Shown in pieces: positions 1 to 8,577 of a DNA stretch of 64,000 nt. Location: NCBI GenBank assembly GCA_019637355.1, contig JAHBVT010000001.1, positions 2,945,192 to 3,009,191 on the forward strand, read 5' to 3'. Under the pieces are notes generated by a model, which had not been told where the DNA came from, did no database searches, and saw only the letters and a list, made by a program, of their open reading frames with translations. The DNA comes from Gemmatimonadaceae bacterium (GTDB lineage: Bacteria; Gemmatimonadota; Gemmatimonadetes; Gemmatimonadales; Gemmatimonadaceae). The translations under genes and the position numbers were made by a program. The stretch's first letter is position 1, and each line of letters opens with the position of its first letter.

Positions 1-684
1 GGCGAAGTAGCCGCGAATCCGCACCAGCTGCTTGCGTGTGGCATCGAGGTCCAGCTCGCCGACGAAGACGACGCTGCGATTCGGCACGTCGTCGCGCAAG
101 CCGACTTCAACCCGTACGATGGGAATCTCCCGACCATCCACGCGCATCGTGACGAGGGTGTCGCCGCCCGAGAAGCGATAGTAGGTATCGCGGTCGTCGG
201 CGAGCGGATGGACGGCGTAGAGTGGATCGCCGCCACGGCGATCTCGCCGCCGGCGACTCGCCTCCGACGTATCGCGCCCGAACAGCAGCGCCAGGCGGTT
301 ACCGTACAACGAGGGAATTGCCCATCCGACGCGGAAGAAGCCCAGCGTGGCCGGGCTCGTCCCCAGCGACTGCGAGCGATACCCGACGACGCGCTGTTCG
401 TAGCGGCCGGTACGGTCCCATCGGAGCGTGCTCGCGATCTGCTCCAGCTGGACCGACATCTCCATCCGCTCGGAACGGCGGTTGCCGATCGATATTTCCG
501 ACTCCAGCCGGGCGTGATAGCCGCCAAGCGCGTCGGGGACGCGGCGATTGATGTCGGCTGCTTGAGCCACGAGGACTCGCAGCGCTTCAGACGCATAGCA
601 CGCGGTATCACACGACAGCGCCTGGGCCGGCGCCTGGGCAACCACGACGAACAGCGCGAGAAGGGAGAGCAGGTATCGATGCAC
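1..684 (-). CDS. secreted protein of unknown function (3' end outside window)
   Basis: An open minus-strand frame of 228 codons runs from a GTG at 684 to the window edge without a stop. The first 22 residues form a clear export signal (MHRYLL, then a Leu/Val-rich core ending APAQA). The mature part starts with a Cys pair (SCDTAC) and then has alternating polar and hydrophobic segments typical of an extracellular or outer-membrane-associated domain. Codon third positions are GC-rich in this frame, which marks it as real over the overlapping plus-strand frames. No family is recognised. The start lies 2 bases from the most upstream possible start of the divergent permease. Confidence 0.7.
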   Translation of the reverse strand, partial: MHRYLLSLLALFVVVAQAPAQALSCDTACYASEALRVLVAQAADINRRVPDALGGYHARLESEISIGNRRSERMEMSVQLEQIASTLRWDRTGRYEQRVVGYRSQSLGTSPATLGFFRVGWAIPSLYGNRLALLFGRDTSEASRRRRDRRGGDPLYAVHPLADDRDTYYRFSGGDTLVTMRVDGREIPIVRVEVGLRDDVPNRSVVFVGELDLDATRKQLVRIRGYFA

Positions 685-773
685 GGGTGACTGCAAGTGT
701 AACGCGGGAGCCCAGCGCGCGGATTCACGCGGGCCGCTTGTTTCTACCCCGTCAGGGCCGCATTCTTGCCGCC

Positions 774-2237
774 GTGCCTCCCACTCCGTCGCCAACGCCA
801 GCCAAGTTGCGCCCGATTCCGCTGGCGCTCGGCCCGCTTGTCTTCCTGCTCCTCCGCCTCTGGGCTCCCGGCGGCCTCGACGGTCCCCAGGCGACCGTGC
901 TCGGGGCGGCGGCCTGGATGGCCACCTGGTGGATCAGCGAATGCCTGCCGTTGGCCGTGACCGCGCTGCTGCCCATCGCGCTGTTCCCGATGCTCGGGGC
1001 GACGACATCGCGGGAAGCGACCGCACCATTCGCGAACGAGGTCGTCTTCTTGTATTTGGGCGGATTCCTGCTGGCTGAGGCGCTGCAGCACTGGCGCGCC
1101 CACGAGCGCATCGCTTTTGGCGTCATCCTGCGGGTGGGTACCGATTCTCGGCGGCTTGTCTTCGGCGTGATGCTGGCCACTGCGTTCATCTCGATGTGGA
1201 TCTCCAATACCGCGACGGCGGCGATGATGTATCCCATCGCGCTGGCCATCGGCGCGCGTTTCGGAGACGGACCGTCGGCACGCAGCCAGCAGGTGGCGCT
1301 GTTGCTCGGCGTCGCGTTTGCCGCGAGCATCGGGGGAATGGCGACGCTCATCGGCACGCCGCCAAACCTGATTCTCGCGGGAGCGGCACGTGAGCTCATC
1401 GGGGTGTCGCTGGACTTCTTCACGTTCCTGAAGTTCGGCCTGCCGATTGCCATCATCCTGTTGCCGGTATGCTGGGCGCTGCTGGTCTTCGTGTTTCACC
1501 GCGATCGGCTCGTGCTCGGCGCGGAGGGCGTCGAGTCCCTGAAGGCGCAGCGCGACGCGCTTGGATCGATGACCCTGGGAGAGCGCCGGGTCGTCACGAT
1601 TTTCGTCTGTATGGCGTTGGCCTGGTTCTTCCGCGAACCGAAGGTCATCGGCCCGGTGACCGTGTTCGGACTCACGACGCTGCTGCCGGGACTCACGGAC
1701 GCTGGCATCGCGATTATTGGCGGTATCTCGCTGTTTCTCACCCCAGGGCGTGATGGCGCCGGGGGGGCGGCGCGACCGCTTCTTACGTGGCGCGAAGCGC
1801 GTGGCCTGCCGTGGGACGTGCTCCTGTTGTTCGGCGGCGGCCTCTCGCTCGCCGGGGCGATGGACTCGACGGGGCTCGCCACTCGCATCGGGCTTTGGAT
1901 GAGCGGCCTTGAAGGCTATCCGCTCCCGGTCGTGCTGATCGGTGTGGCGGTTGTCACGGTGATCATTTCCGAGTTGGCGTCCAACGCCGCCACGGCCTCG
2001 ATGGGAATGCCCGTGGCGGTGGCGCTCGCCGCGGCGCTTGGCCAACCACCGCTGCTGCTGATGCTCACGATTGGCCTCTCGGCCAGCGCCGGGTACTCGT
2101 TGCCGATGGCGACACCCCCGAACGCCATCGTGTTCGGCAGTGGCGCACTCACCGTTCGCGATATGGCGCGGGCAGGCCTCGCATTGGACTTCGTGGCGAT
2201 CCTCACCGTGGTCGGCACGCTCCTGATATTGTTCTAG
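774..2237 (+). CDS. SLC13/DASS family anion:Na+ symporter
   Basis: Predicted inner-membrane permease of the divalent-anion:sodium symporter family (substrates such as dicarboxylates, sulfate or phosphate; the substrate cannot be read from the sequence). About 11-12 hydrophobic segments are visible. Both halves carry the family's SNT-type sodium-site motif: SNTATAAMM in the first and SNAATASMG in the second, each followed by a long helix. GTG at 774 is chosen because it starts just before the Pro-rich leader and first helix; GTG at 687 would add 29 residues and leave only 2 bases to the divergent gene. The next gene follows after one base, suggesting cotranscription. Confidence 0.85.
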   Translation: MPPTPSPTPAKLRPIPLALGPLVFLLLRLWAPGGLDGPQATVLGAAAWMATWWISECLPLAVTALLPIALFPMLGATTSREATAPFANEVVFLYLGGFLLAEALQHWRAHERIAFGVILRVGTDSRRLVFGVMLATAFISMWISNTATAAMMYPIALAIGARFGDGPSARSQQVALLLGVAFAASIGGMATLIGTPPNLILAGAARELIGVSLDFFTFLKFGLPIAIILLPVCWALLVFVFHRDRLVLGAEGVESLKAQRDALGSMTLGERRVVTIFVCMALAWFFREPKVIGPVTVFGLTTLLPGLTDAGIAIIGGISLFLTPGRDGAGGAARPLLTWREARGLPWDVLLLFGGGLSLAGAMDSTGLATRIGLWMSGLEGYPLPVVLIGVAVVTVIISELASNAATASMGMPVAVALAAALGQPPLLLMLTIGLSASAGYSLPMATPPNAIVFGSGALTVRDMARAGLALDFVAILTVVGTLLILF

Positions 2238-2238
2238 C

Positions 2239-2754
2239 GTGCTCCGCAGCTACTCCTTCATCGCCGACACCGACTCGCTCGAAGCATTGCGCCGCCTGCG
2301 CCGTGGGTGGGCGGGCTGGGAAATTGCTGAGGGTGAGTTTCGCGTTCGGTTGCGCGACGGCGGTACGGTACGCGCTCACGTGGACCGAGCTGAGATTGAG
2401 CCAGGCTTTGAGGTGTCCTGTCTCGTCGCCGACTTCCTTCCGGAGCAGGGAGAACTCCCGGCGCGCGACTCCGCATTTTCGTCGCACGGCAACGACGTCG
2501 TGCTCTTTCGCGGTGTGACCTGGCTCGAGCGCCGCCCCGATATGGGACCGGATCACACGATTCAGTTCAGCGGAATTCCTGGTATCGAGATTCCGGCGAC
2601 CGCGGAGGCGCGCTGCGACTTCACCGACGCGTTCGCGGTGGCGACAGACGGAGGAGCCGTCGTCGTGCGCCTAGCGCTGCGACCGGGCTGGCTCGAGCTC
2701 GTGGAGGACCCTGAGGAAGTATCGAAGTTTTTCGCGCTGCGAGGCTACACTTGA
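2239..2754 (+). CDS. conserved hypothetical protein
   Basis: A 171-residue soluble protein starting at a GTG one base after the permease stop, so probably translationally coupled to it. It has no signal peptide, membrane segment or cysteine-rich motif; it is acidic, with several short beta-type segments. No domain is recognised. Its position between a permease and a DNA glycosylase does not suggest a function. Confidence 0.7.
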   Translation: MLRSYSFIADTDSLEALRRLRRGWAGWEIAEGEFRVRLRDGGTVRAHVDRAEIEPGFEVSCLVADFLPEQGELPARDSAFSSHGNDVVLFRGVTWLERRPDMGPDHTIQFSGIPGIEIPATAEARCDFTDAFAVATDGGAVVVRLALRPGWLELVEDPEEVSKFFALRGYT

Positions 2755-2776
2755 GTGTGATCTTGGTTATGGCGCT

Positions 2777-3367
2777 ATGAAGCGTTGTTGGTGGTGCGGT
2801 GATGATGCCTTGTACGTGCGCTATCACGACGTTGAGTGGGGCGTACCGGTCACCGAGGACATCGTTCTGTTTGAAAAGCTCGCGCTTGAGGGTTTTCAAG
2901 CAGGGCTCTCGTGGATCACGATTCTCCGCAAGAGAGAGCGTTTTCGTGAGGTCTTTCAGGGATTCTCGCCCGATCGAGTGGCCGCCTTCCGCGAGCGCGA
3001 CCTCCAGCGCCTGCTGCGCGATCCGGGAATCATTCGGCACCGCGGGAAGATCGAGGCAGTGATTGGCAACGCGCGCGCGTATCGCGAGCTCGTCGCGCGC
3101 GAGGGGTCACTCGCGCGTTTCGCCTGGTCCTTCGCTCCGGCGTTGCCGCGTGTTCCGCGTGCTCGCGGCGACATCCCAGCGCAGACGGTGGAGTCCGAGG
3201 CGTTTTCCAAAGAGCTGAAGCGCCGGGGATGGCGATTTGTCGGCCCCACAACGGCGTACGCGTTCTTTCAGGCGATGGGACTCGTGAACGACCATCTCGC
3301 GGACTGTCACCGCCAATCTGCGGTCGCTACGTTGCGCGCGAGGGTCCTGGCGTCTGGCGTGCGCTAG
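2777..3367 (+). CDS. tag: DNA-3-methyladenine glycosylase I
   Basis: Base-excision repair enzyme that removes 3-methyladenine from alkylated DNA. The 196-residue length is normal for the family. Diagnostic residues are present: Cys4 and His17 (RCWWCG and YHDVEWG) with His173 and Cys177 (NDHLADCH) for the structural zinc snap, and Glu38 in LEGFQAGLSW in the base-recognition pocket. It is followed tail-to-tail after nine bases by the winged-helix gene on the other strand. Confidence 0.95.
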   Translation: MKRCWWCGDDALYVRYHDVEWGVPVTEDIVLFEKLALEGFQAGLSWITILRKRERFREVFQGFSPDRVAAFRERDLQRLLRDPGIIRHRGKIEAVIGNARAYRELVAREGSLARFAWSFAPALPRVPRARGDIPAQTVESEAFSKELKRRGWRFVGPTTAYAFFQAMGLVNDHLADCHRQSAVATLRARVLASGVR

Positions 3368-3376
3368 TGGGTAATC

Positions 3377-3910
3377 CTAGCTGGTGCCGCCCAGCTGGCG
3401 TTCTCCGGTAATCGCCTCGAGAGCGCTGCGCGCGTGGGCGCGCAGTCGCACCTCGCCGAGTCGTAGGGCATCGAGGACCGTCAGAACGCGGTACGTCTCT
3501 GGCGCGTGATCTCGTAACTGTGCGGCGCGCGGATGCAGCGGCGTCAGGCTGAAACCGCGCACGGCGCCGTGGGTGTTCGCGGCCGGCCACACCACCACAT
3601 CCGGCGCATCGACCAGTTCGCTTAGCGGCCCGGCGGAATAGGCGGTCGGCACGCCATTCGCGAGTGGCCCGCGGAGCACGGGAAACGAATATCGAAGACC
3701 CCCGAGCGCGAAATCCACGAAGGCCCGCGCGTTGGTCCGGCGCTGCTCCGGTCGCAACAGGCCCGCGATCTCGAGGCGCCCCAGTGCGACGTGCACCTGA
3801 CTGGCCGAAGCGGCCAGTTCGTCGGCGATTTCGGCCAGCGTGCCGGCCGGCGATAGCAGACGCGCAGCGACAACGACATCAAACGGCCTGGTTTGGATTG
3901 GCTTTCGCAC
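3377..3910 (-). CDS. winged-helix (MarR-like) transcription regulator, hypothetical
   Basis: A 177-residue protein. Residues about 10-60 look like a winged helix-turn-helix (LAEIADELAASASQVHVALGRLEIAGLL), and the remainder is a mixed alpha/beta region of unknown role. GTG 3910 is the only possible start: the frame is closed by an upstream TGA and has no other start codon. A strong promoter ends five bases before this GTG, so the mRNA is probably leaderless. A 6-7-6 inverted repeat covering the promoter suggests autoregulation. Family level is uncertain. Confidence 0.75.
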   Translation of the reverse strand: MRKPIQTRPFDVVVAARLLSPAGTLAEIADELAASASQVHVALGRLEIAGLLRPEQRRTNARAFVDFALGGLRYSFPVLRGPLANGVPTAYSAGPLSELVDAPDVVVWPAANTHGAVRGFSLTPLHPRAAQLRDHAPETYRVLTVLDALRLGEVRLRAHARSALEAITGERQLGGTS

Positions 3911-3915
3911 GCAGT

Positions 3916-3944
3916 ATTCTATTTTCCAGAATAACGAAAGTCAA
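3916..3944 (-). promoter_or_regulatory. promoter with embedded palindrome for the winged-helix gene
   Basis: On the minus strand TTGACT (3944-3939), a 17-base spacer and TAGAAT (3921-3916) form a near-consensus sigma-70 promoter. The inverted repeat TATTCT...AGAATA (3915-3920 and 3928-3933 on the plus strand) covers the -10 and half of the spacer, where a repressor would block RNA polymerase. The predicted transcript starts at or within one base of the GTG start codon. Confidence 0.75.
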
Positions 3945-3957
3945 TGAATGAGAAGCG

Positions 3958-4956
3958 CTAAGCAGCGCGCCTCTGATCACCTCGATCCGCAGCCCAACTG
4001 GCAATCCCGCCCCCAATAAGGACAGCGAAGATGATGCCCAGGAGCCAGAAGTTCGTGTCGTCACCAAGCCACTCCTTAATCCACTTCATCCCGAGCATCT
4101 TTACTCCGACAATCCCGAGAACCAAAGCCAGCGAGACCTTCAGGTAGCGGAACTTCTCAATCAGCCCAGCGAGGCCAAAGTACAGGCTGCGCAGGCAAAG
4201 AATCGCAAAAACGTTCGACGTGAACACCAGGAACGGGTCGGCCGTGATTGCGAAGATGGCCGGAATCGAGTCCACCGCGAAGATCAGGTCCGTCGTCTCC
4301 ACCAGAACGAGCGCCACCGCCAACGGCGTCAGGAACTTGCGGCCGTTCATCTCCACCACGAAGTGCTGCTCGTGGTAGCGCTCGGTCACCGGAAAATGGC
4401 GTCGCAACCAGCGCACCACGATGCTCTCGACCTCGGCCTCGTGCTCCTCCTCCTTGCGCCAGAGCATTCGCACGGCGGTGATGACAAGGAAGGCGCCGAA
4501 GAAGTAGAGGATCCAGTGGTAGCGCGCGACGAGCTGCGCGCCGATGCCGATCATCGCGCCGCGCATCGCCAGCGCGCCGAGGATGCCCCAGAACAGCACC
4601 CGATGCTGGTACATCGCCGGGACCTTCAAGTGCTGAAAGATCAGCGCGATGACGAACACGTTGTCCATGCTGAGCGACAACTCGACCACGTACCCGGTCA
4701 AGAACTTCACCGCGGCGAGGCGGCCGTCGTTCACTTGCTGGCCCACGGGGTCCACGGCGTTGCCGAGCCCAAGCCAGTGTCCGTCGTACGCGAAGTACAC
4801 GAACACGGTGAAGCCCAGCGCCATCACGATGGTGCCGGCCGTAAAGAGGAGCGCCTCCCGCAGCGACGGGGCGTGCGGCGTGCGATTGAAGACGCCGAGG
4901 TCGAGGGCGAGGACGATGCCGACGAAGAGCAGGAAACCGACCCAGATCCAGATCAC
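3958..4956 (-). CDS. TerC/Alx family integral membrane protein
   Basis: A 332-residue polytopic protein of the TerC family, whose members export manganese or protect exported metalloproteins; older annotations link it to tellurium resistance. About nine hydrophobic segments are visible. The family signatures are LSLSMDNVFVIALIF in the first half and ETTDLIFAVDSIPAIFA in the second, both carrying acidic residues in membrane helices. Its ATG overlaps the stop of the upstream ArsC-fold gene by four bases, so the two form an operon. Confidence 0.9.
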   Translation of the reverse strand: MIWIWVGFLLFVGIVLALDLGVFNRTPHAPSLREALLFTAGTIVMALGFTVFVYFAYDGHWLGLGNAVDPVGQQVNDGRLAAVKFLTGYVVELSLSMDNVFVIALIFQHLKVPAMYQHRVLFWGILGALAMRGAMIGIGAQLVARYHWILYFFGAFLVITAVRMLWRKEEEHEAEVESIVVRWLRRHFPVTERYHEQHFVVEMNGRKFLTPLAVALVLVETTDLIFAVDSIPAIFAITADPFLVFTSNVFAILCLRSLYFGLAGLIEKFRYLKVSLALVLGIVGVKMLGMKWIKEWLGDDTNFWLLGIIFAVLIGGGIASWAADRGDQRRAA

Positions 4957-5312
4957 GCGCTGCGCTCCGAGGCCACCCAGGCCTTCCAGTCGTCTTCCGC
5001 CACGCCGATGCTGAGCTTCCCGCCCCAGCGCGTCAGTGGCTGGGCCAGCACCAAGGGTTCATCGACCAGCAGTTGCAGCCAGCGGTCATCGGAATATCGC
5101 GACGCGCCGAGGCCAAGGGCGGCATAGCGCTTGGAGGCTTTGTCGATCAGCGCCGTGACGCCGAACTTCTGCGCGAAGCGCTGCAGCTCACCGCGGCTTG
5201 CCGCGCGTTCCGACAGGTCCACGAAGTGCACCTTCACGCGGCGTTCGCTCCAGAAACGGAGCGCGCGGCGCGTGTCTTGGCTCTTGTTGGTCCCGAAGAC
5301 CTGCACTTCCAC
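4953..5312 (-). CDS. ArsC/Spx-fold protein lacking cysteine
   Basis: About 119 residues with the thioredoxin-like fold of the ArsC/Spx/YffB family: beta-strand plus FGTNKSQDTRRALRF, then KVHFVDLSER, then the helical insertion and a C-terminal TRWGGKLSIG segment. The position that holds the redox Cys in family members is Ser (NKSQ), and the protein has no cysteine at all, so it cannot be a standard arsenate reductase. GTG 5312 is chosen because GGGGGAA lies six bases upstream; GTG 5318 is the alternative. It overlaps terC by four bases. Confidence 0.8.
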   Translation of the reverse strand: MEVQVFGTNKSQDTRRALRFWSERRVKVHFVDLSERAASRGELQRFAQKFGVTALIDKASKRYAALGLGASRYSDDRWLQLLVDEPLVLAQPLTRWGGKLSIGVAEDDWKAWVASERSA

Positions 5313-5335
5313 AGACACTTCCCCCGATATTCCAA

Positions 5336-5358
5336 GCGCGGACCACCCGGGTCCGCGC
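5336..5358. repeat. perfect 9-bp inverted repeat between divergent genes
   Basis: GCGCGGACC (5336-5344), a five-base loop, then GGTCCGCGC (5350-5358). It sits between the start of the ArsC-fold gene (minus) and the start of the YheT-type hydrolase (plus). It could be an operator or an mRNA hairpin; no T-run follows, so it does not look like a terminator. Confidence 0.5.
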
Positions 5359-5390
5359 ACGCTTGTCGGTGGTAATCTATCCGTTCCCGA

Positions 5391-6371
5391 GTGCCCGACC
5401 AATCGTCGTTTCAACCCGCGTGGTGGCTCCCCGGGCCGCACTTGCCGACGATCTTCGGCAAGCTGGTGCGCCACATCCCACCCGCGCACGACCGCATAGA
5501 ACGCTGGGCCACCCCCGACGGCGATGACGTGTCGGTCGCCGTGATGGACGCGGCCCGTCCCGGTGCGCCTGTCCTCGCGATCCTCCACGGCCTCGAAGGC
5601 GGCGTGCACTCCACCTATGCGCAGGGCCTGATGCACCAGGCGCGCGCGCGTGGCTGGGGGGCCGCGCTGCTCGTCTGGCGATCCTGCGACGGACGCATCC
5701 CGCGCGCCCCGCGGATGTACCACTCCGGCGAGACCTCCGATGCGGACGTCTTCCTGCGCCGACTGGCGGCCGAGCGGCCCGGATCCCCTTTGGTGGCCAC
5801 GGGCGTCTCGCTGGGCGGAAACGTCCTCCTCAAGTGGCTGGGTGAGCAGGGTGACCGCGTCCCGTCCGCGCTCCGCGCGGCGGCGGCCGTTTCGACGCCC
5901 TTCGACCTCGGCGCGGGCGCGCGGCACCTAGAGCGGGGATTCTCGCGTGCGTACACGCGGCACTTCGTGCGCAGCCTCAAGCGCAAGGCCGTCGCGGCAC
6001 TCGACGTGCATCCCCAACTCCCCGTGGACCGCGGCCGACTCGTCGAGGCGAGCACGTTCTTCGAATTCGATGACGCGTTCACGGCACCGGTGCACGGCTT
6101 TGCCGGCGCCGACGACTACTACACCAAGGCCAGCTCCCTGCGGTTCCTCAATCGCGTGACCACGCCCTCCCTGCTGCTCTCGGCGATCAACGACCCGTTC
6201 TTGCCGGCGCGGGTCCTGGACGAGGTCCGCACGGAGGCGGCGGCGAACCGGGCGCTGACTCCGGAGTTCACGCCCGCAGGCGGTCACGTCGGCTGGGTCA
6301 GCGGCAGCCCCTTCGAGCCCGTATACCATATGGAAGCGCGCGTCACGGAGTGGCTTGCTCGCTTTACCTGA
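5391..6371 (+). CDS. YheT-type alpha/beta-fold hydrolase
   Basis: A 326-residue alpha/beta hydrolase of the YheT/ABHD1-3 group (esterase or lipase-like; physiological substrate unknown). It has the group's N-terminal FQPAWWLPGPHLPTIF segment, the oxyanion region LAILHGLEGG, the nucleophile elbow GVSLGGN (Ser), a late acidic residue in INDPFLP and the catalytic His in GGHVGW. GTG 5391 is the only reasonable start; no Shine-Dalgarno is visible. Confidence 0.9.
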   Translation: MPDQSSFQPAWWLPGPHLPTIFGKLVRHIPPAHDRIERWATPDGDDVSVAVMDAARPGAPVLAILHGLEGGVHSTYAQGLMHQARARGWGAALLVWRSCDGRIPRAPRMYHSGETSDADVFLRRLAAERPGSPLVATGVSLGGNVLLKWLGEQGDRVPSALRAAAAVSTPFDLGAGARHLERGFSRAYTRHFVRSLKRKAVAALDVHPQLPVDRGRLVEASTFFEFDDAFTAPVHGFAGADDYYTKASSLRFLNRVTTPSLLLSAINDPFLPARVLDEVRTEAAANRALTPEFTPAGGHVGWVSGSPFEPVYHMEARVTEWLARFT

Positions 6372-6434
6372 CCCCGGTCGCCTCGCGCGGCGACTAGCTT
6401 TCGCAACACCCGTTCACCCTGCACGAGACGCCGC

Positions 6435-7625
6435 TTGAGCCACGCCGCCGAGTATCACGACGACATCATCTATCCGAACACGATCGCCTTCATCCTGGTG
6501 CACCTGGCACCGTTGGCGGCGTTCTGGAGCGGCGTCACGACGACCTCCGTGATTCTGGCCATCACGCTGTACGTCGTGCGGATGTTCGGCATCACGGCGG
6601 GCTACCACCGCTACTTCTCGCACCGGTCCTTCAAGACGTCGCGGCTCGGGCAGTTCCTGTTCGCCCTGCTCGCGATGAGCTCAACGCAGAAGTCGGTGCT
6701 GTGGTGGGCCGCACTGCATCGGCACCACCACCGGCATTCTGACGAAGAAGATGACGTGCACTCGCCGCTGCACCGCGGCTTCTTCTACTCGCACGTCGGC
6801 TGGATCTTCGACAAGAAGCACGATGCCACGCGCGTCGAGGAGGTCCCCGACCTCGCCAAGTATCCGGAGCTGCGCTTCCTGGACCGGCACCAGCTGCTGC
6901 CGGCCATTGGGCTGGCCATCCTGTGCTTCGCCATCGATGGATGGTCGGGCCTGTTCATCGGGTTCTTCGCCAGCACGGCCGTGCTCTATCACGGCACGTT
7001 CTTCATCAACTCGCTGGCGCACGTGCACGGCTCGCAGCGCTACGTCACCGGCGACACCTCGCGCAACAACTGGTGGCTCGCGGTCATCACGCTGGGCGAG
7101 GGTTGGCACAACAACCACCACGCCTACCAGCGTTCGACGCGACAGGGCTTCCGCTGGTACGAGTTCGATCCCACCTACTACGCCCTCAAGGTGATGTCCT
7201 GGCTGGGGCTGGTGTGGGATCTCGGCGAACCGCCGGCAGAGGTGGTGCGCAACGAACGGCGCCTCGGCGCCGCCGTGCTCGAGCGCGTCTCACGCCAGTT
7301 GGCGGAGCAGTACGCGCAGACGCGAGCCGAGGCAGTCACGGCCCTGCAGCACGCACGCGACCACTTCCACGCGCATCCCAAGGTGATCGAGCTGCGCGCT
7401 CGGCTCGCGGCGGGGCAGGCACGGGCCGAGGAGAGCTGGCACGAGCTCCAGTCGCACTTGCCGCACCTGCCCGCGCTGCCGTCGCTGGCCGAAGTCCGGG
7501 CGCGTGTCCTGCAGGCCTACGCCGACTCGCCGTCCACTGACGAGATTGCGGCGCGCGTACGCCAGTTGCTGGCCGAGCGCTGGAGCGCTGAGGTGTTTCC
7601 GGAGCTCGGGGTCGCTCCGGCCTGA
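6435..7625 (+). CDS. membrane fatty-acid (acyl-CoA delta-9 type) desaturase with C-terminal extension
   Basis: Di-iron membrane desaturase introducing a cis double bond into acyl chains. The three histidine boxes are present in order: HRYFSHRSF, HRHHHRHSD and EGWHNNHHA, separated by two pairs of membrane helices. The catalytic part is complete by about residue 275. A further 120 residues rich in Ala, Arg and Glu follow and are probably helical or coiled coil; ordinary bacterial delta-9 desaturases lack this. The start is TTG 6435. A TAGCTT hexamer at 6395-6400 may be the -10 element. Confidence 0.9.
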   Translation: MSHAAEYHDDIIYPNTIAFILVHLAPLAAFWSGVTTTSVILAITLYVVRMFGITAGYHRYFSHRSFKTSRLGQFLFALLAMSSTQKSVLWWAALHRHHHRHSDEEDDVHSPLHRGFFYSHVGWIFDKKHDATRVEEVPDLAKYPELRFLDRHQLLPAIGLAILCFAIDGWSGLFIGFFASTAVLYHGTFFINSLAHVHGSQRYVTGDTSRNNWWLAVITLGEGWHNNHHAYQRSTRQGFRWYEFDPTYYALKVMSWLGLVWDLGEPPAEVVRNERRLGAAVLERVSRQLAEQYAQTRAEAVTALQHARDHFHAHPKVIELRARLAAGQARAEESWHELQSHLPHLPALPSLAEVRARVLQAYADSPSTDEIAARVRQLLAERWSAEVFPELGVAPA

Positions 7626-7659
7626 GCGGGCGCGAACGCTCTGGCGCGGTGGTACGTTG

Positions 7660-7689
7660 AGCGGGGGGCGGCCTGAGCCGCCCCCCGCT
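7660..7689 (+). terminator. strong intrinsic-type hairpin
   Basis: A perfect 13-bp G/C-rich stem (7660-7672 with 7677-7689) and a four-base loop, followed by TTTCGTT. It separates the desaturase from the downstream lipoprotein gene and would be an efficient terminator despite the short U tract. Confidence 0.75.
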
Positions 7690-7715
7690 TTCGTTCCGAC
7701 TTCCCGGAGAACCCA

Positions 7716-8567
7716 ATGCGATTCCGTCCGCTCACGCTCGCCCTCCTCCCGCTCGCGGCTAGCCTCGCCGCGTGCTCCGTCCAGTCCGGCTCGGCTGCCG
7801 AACAGCAGGGCGCTGCGATTCCCGCAGGCGCGGCGAATGTGGCCGAGCGCCTGCAGAACAGCCCGCGCCACGCTGAATGGGCGATGATTCCCTCAGCGCC
7901 GGGCGCGCGCGATTCCATCGCCGCGTGGATTGTCTACCCCGAGCGGCGCGACAACGCGCCCGTGGTCGTCGTCATCCACGAGATCTTCGGCCTCTCCTCG
8001 TGGGTAAAGGGCGTGGCCGACCAGCTGGCGGCGGACGGCTTCATCGCCATCGCGCCGGACCTTCTGTCCCTCGAGCGCGGTGGCGGTACCAGCGACTCGA
8101 TGCCCTACGATGCCGCGCGGGCGATGATCCAGCGCGTGACGCCGGACAAGATGAACGCGATGGTGGCGGCGGTCGGGCAGTATGGGATGAACCTGCCGGC
8201 GGCACGAAAGGTCTACGGGGTGGTGGGCTACTGCTGGGGCGGGTCGGCCTCGTTCAACCACGCCGTGTTCAACGCCCCGGGACTGAAGGCGGCCGTGGTG
8301 TACTATGGCTCGTCGCCGAGCGCCGAGGACATCGCCAAGGTGCGGATCCCGGTGCTCGGCCTCTACGGCGAGAACGACCAGCGCGTGAACGCGACCATTG
8401 CGCGCGCCGACTCCACGATGAAGGCGACAGGTGCCACCTTCGAGCAGCGCACGTACGAAGGGGCGGGTCACGGATTCCTGCGGGCGCAGGATCAGGCGGC
8501 GAACCTCGCGGCGACGCGCCGGGCCTGGCCTGAGACGCTGGCCTGGTTCCGCCGGCACCTCAACTGA
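7716..8567 (+). CDS. dienelactone hydrolase family lipoprotein
   Basis: A 283-residue protein with a lipoprotein signal (lipobox LAAC, Cys near residue 21), so it is anchored on the outer side of the inner membrane or on the outer membrane. The alpha/beta hydrolase domain has the dienelactone-hydrolase nucleophile Cys in GYCWGGS, Asp in YGENDQRV and His in GAGHGF. GGAG lies seven bases before the ATG. Natural substrate unknown. It converges with the next gene after ten bases. Confidence 0.9.
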   Translation: MRFRPLTLALLPLAASLAACSVQSGSAAEQQGAAIPAGAANVAERLQNSPRHAEWAMIPSAPGARDSIAAWIVYPERRDNAPVVVVIHEIFGLSSWVKGVADQLAADGFIAIAPDLLSLERGGGTSDSMPYDAARAMIQRVTPDKMNAMVAAVGQYGMNLPAARKVYGVVGYCWGGSASFNHAVFNAPGLKAAVVYYGSSPSAEDIAKVRIPVLGLYGENDQRVNATIARADSTMKATGATFEQRTYEGAGHGFLRAQDQAANLAATRRAWPETLAWFRRHLN

Positions 8568-8577
8568 GCGGGCGCGG

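Noticed and set aside
208-690. Plus-strand frame of 160 residues at the left edge
   Set aside because: The minus strand has an export signal and coherent codon bias through the same DNA.
744-2045. Long minus-strand open frame opposite the SLC13 permease
   Set aside because: It is Arg/His/Gln-rich without domains and mirrors the codon bias of the real plus-strand gene.
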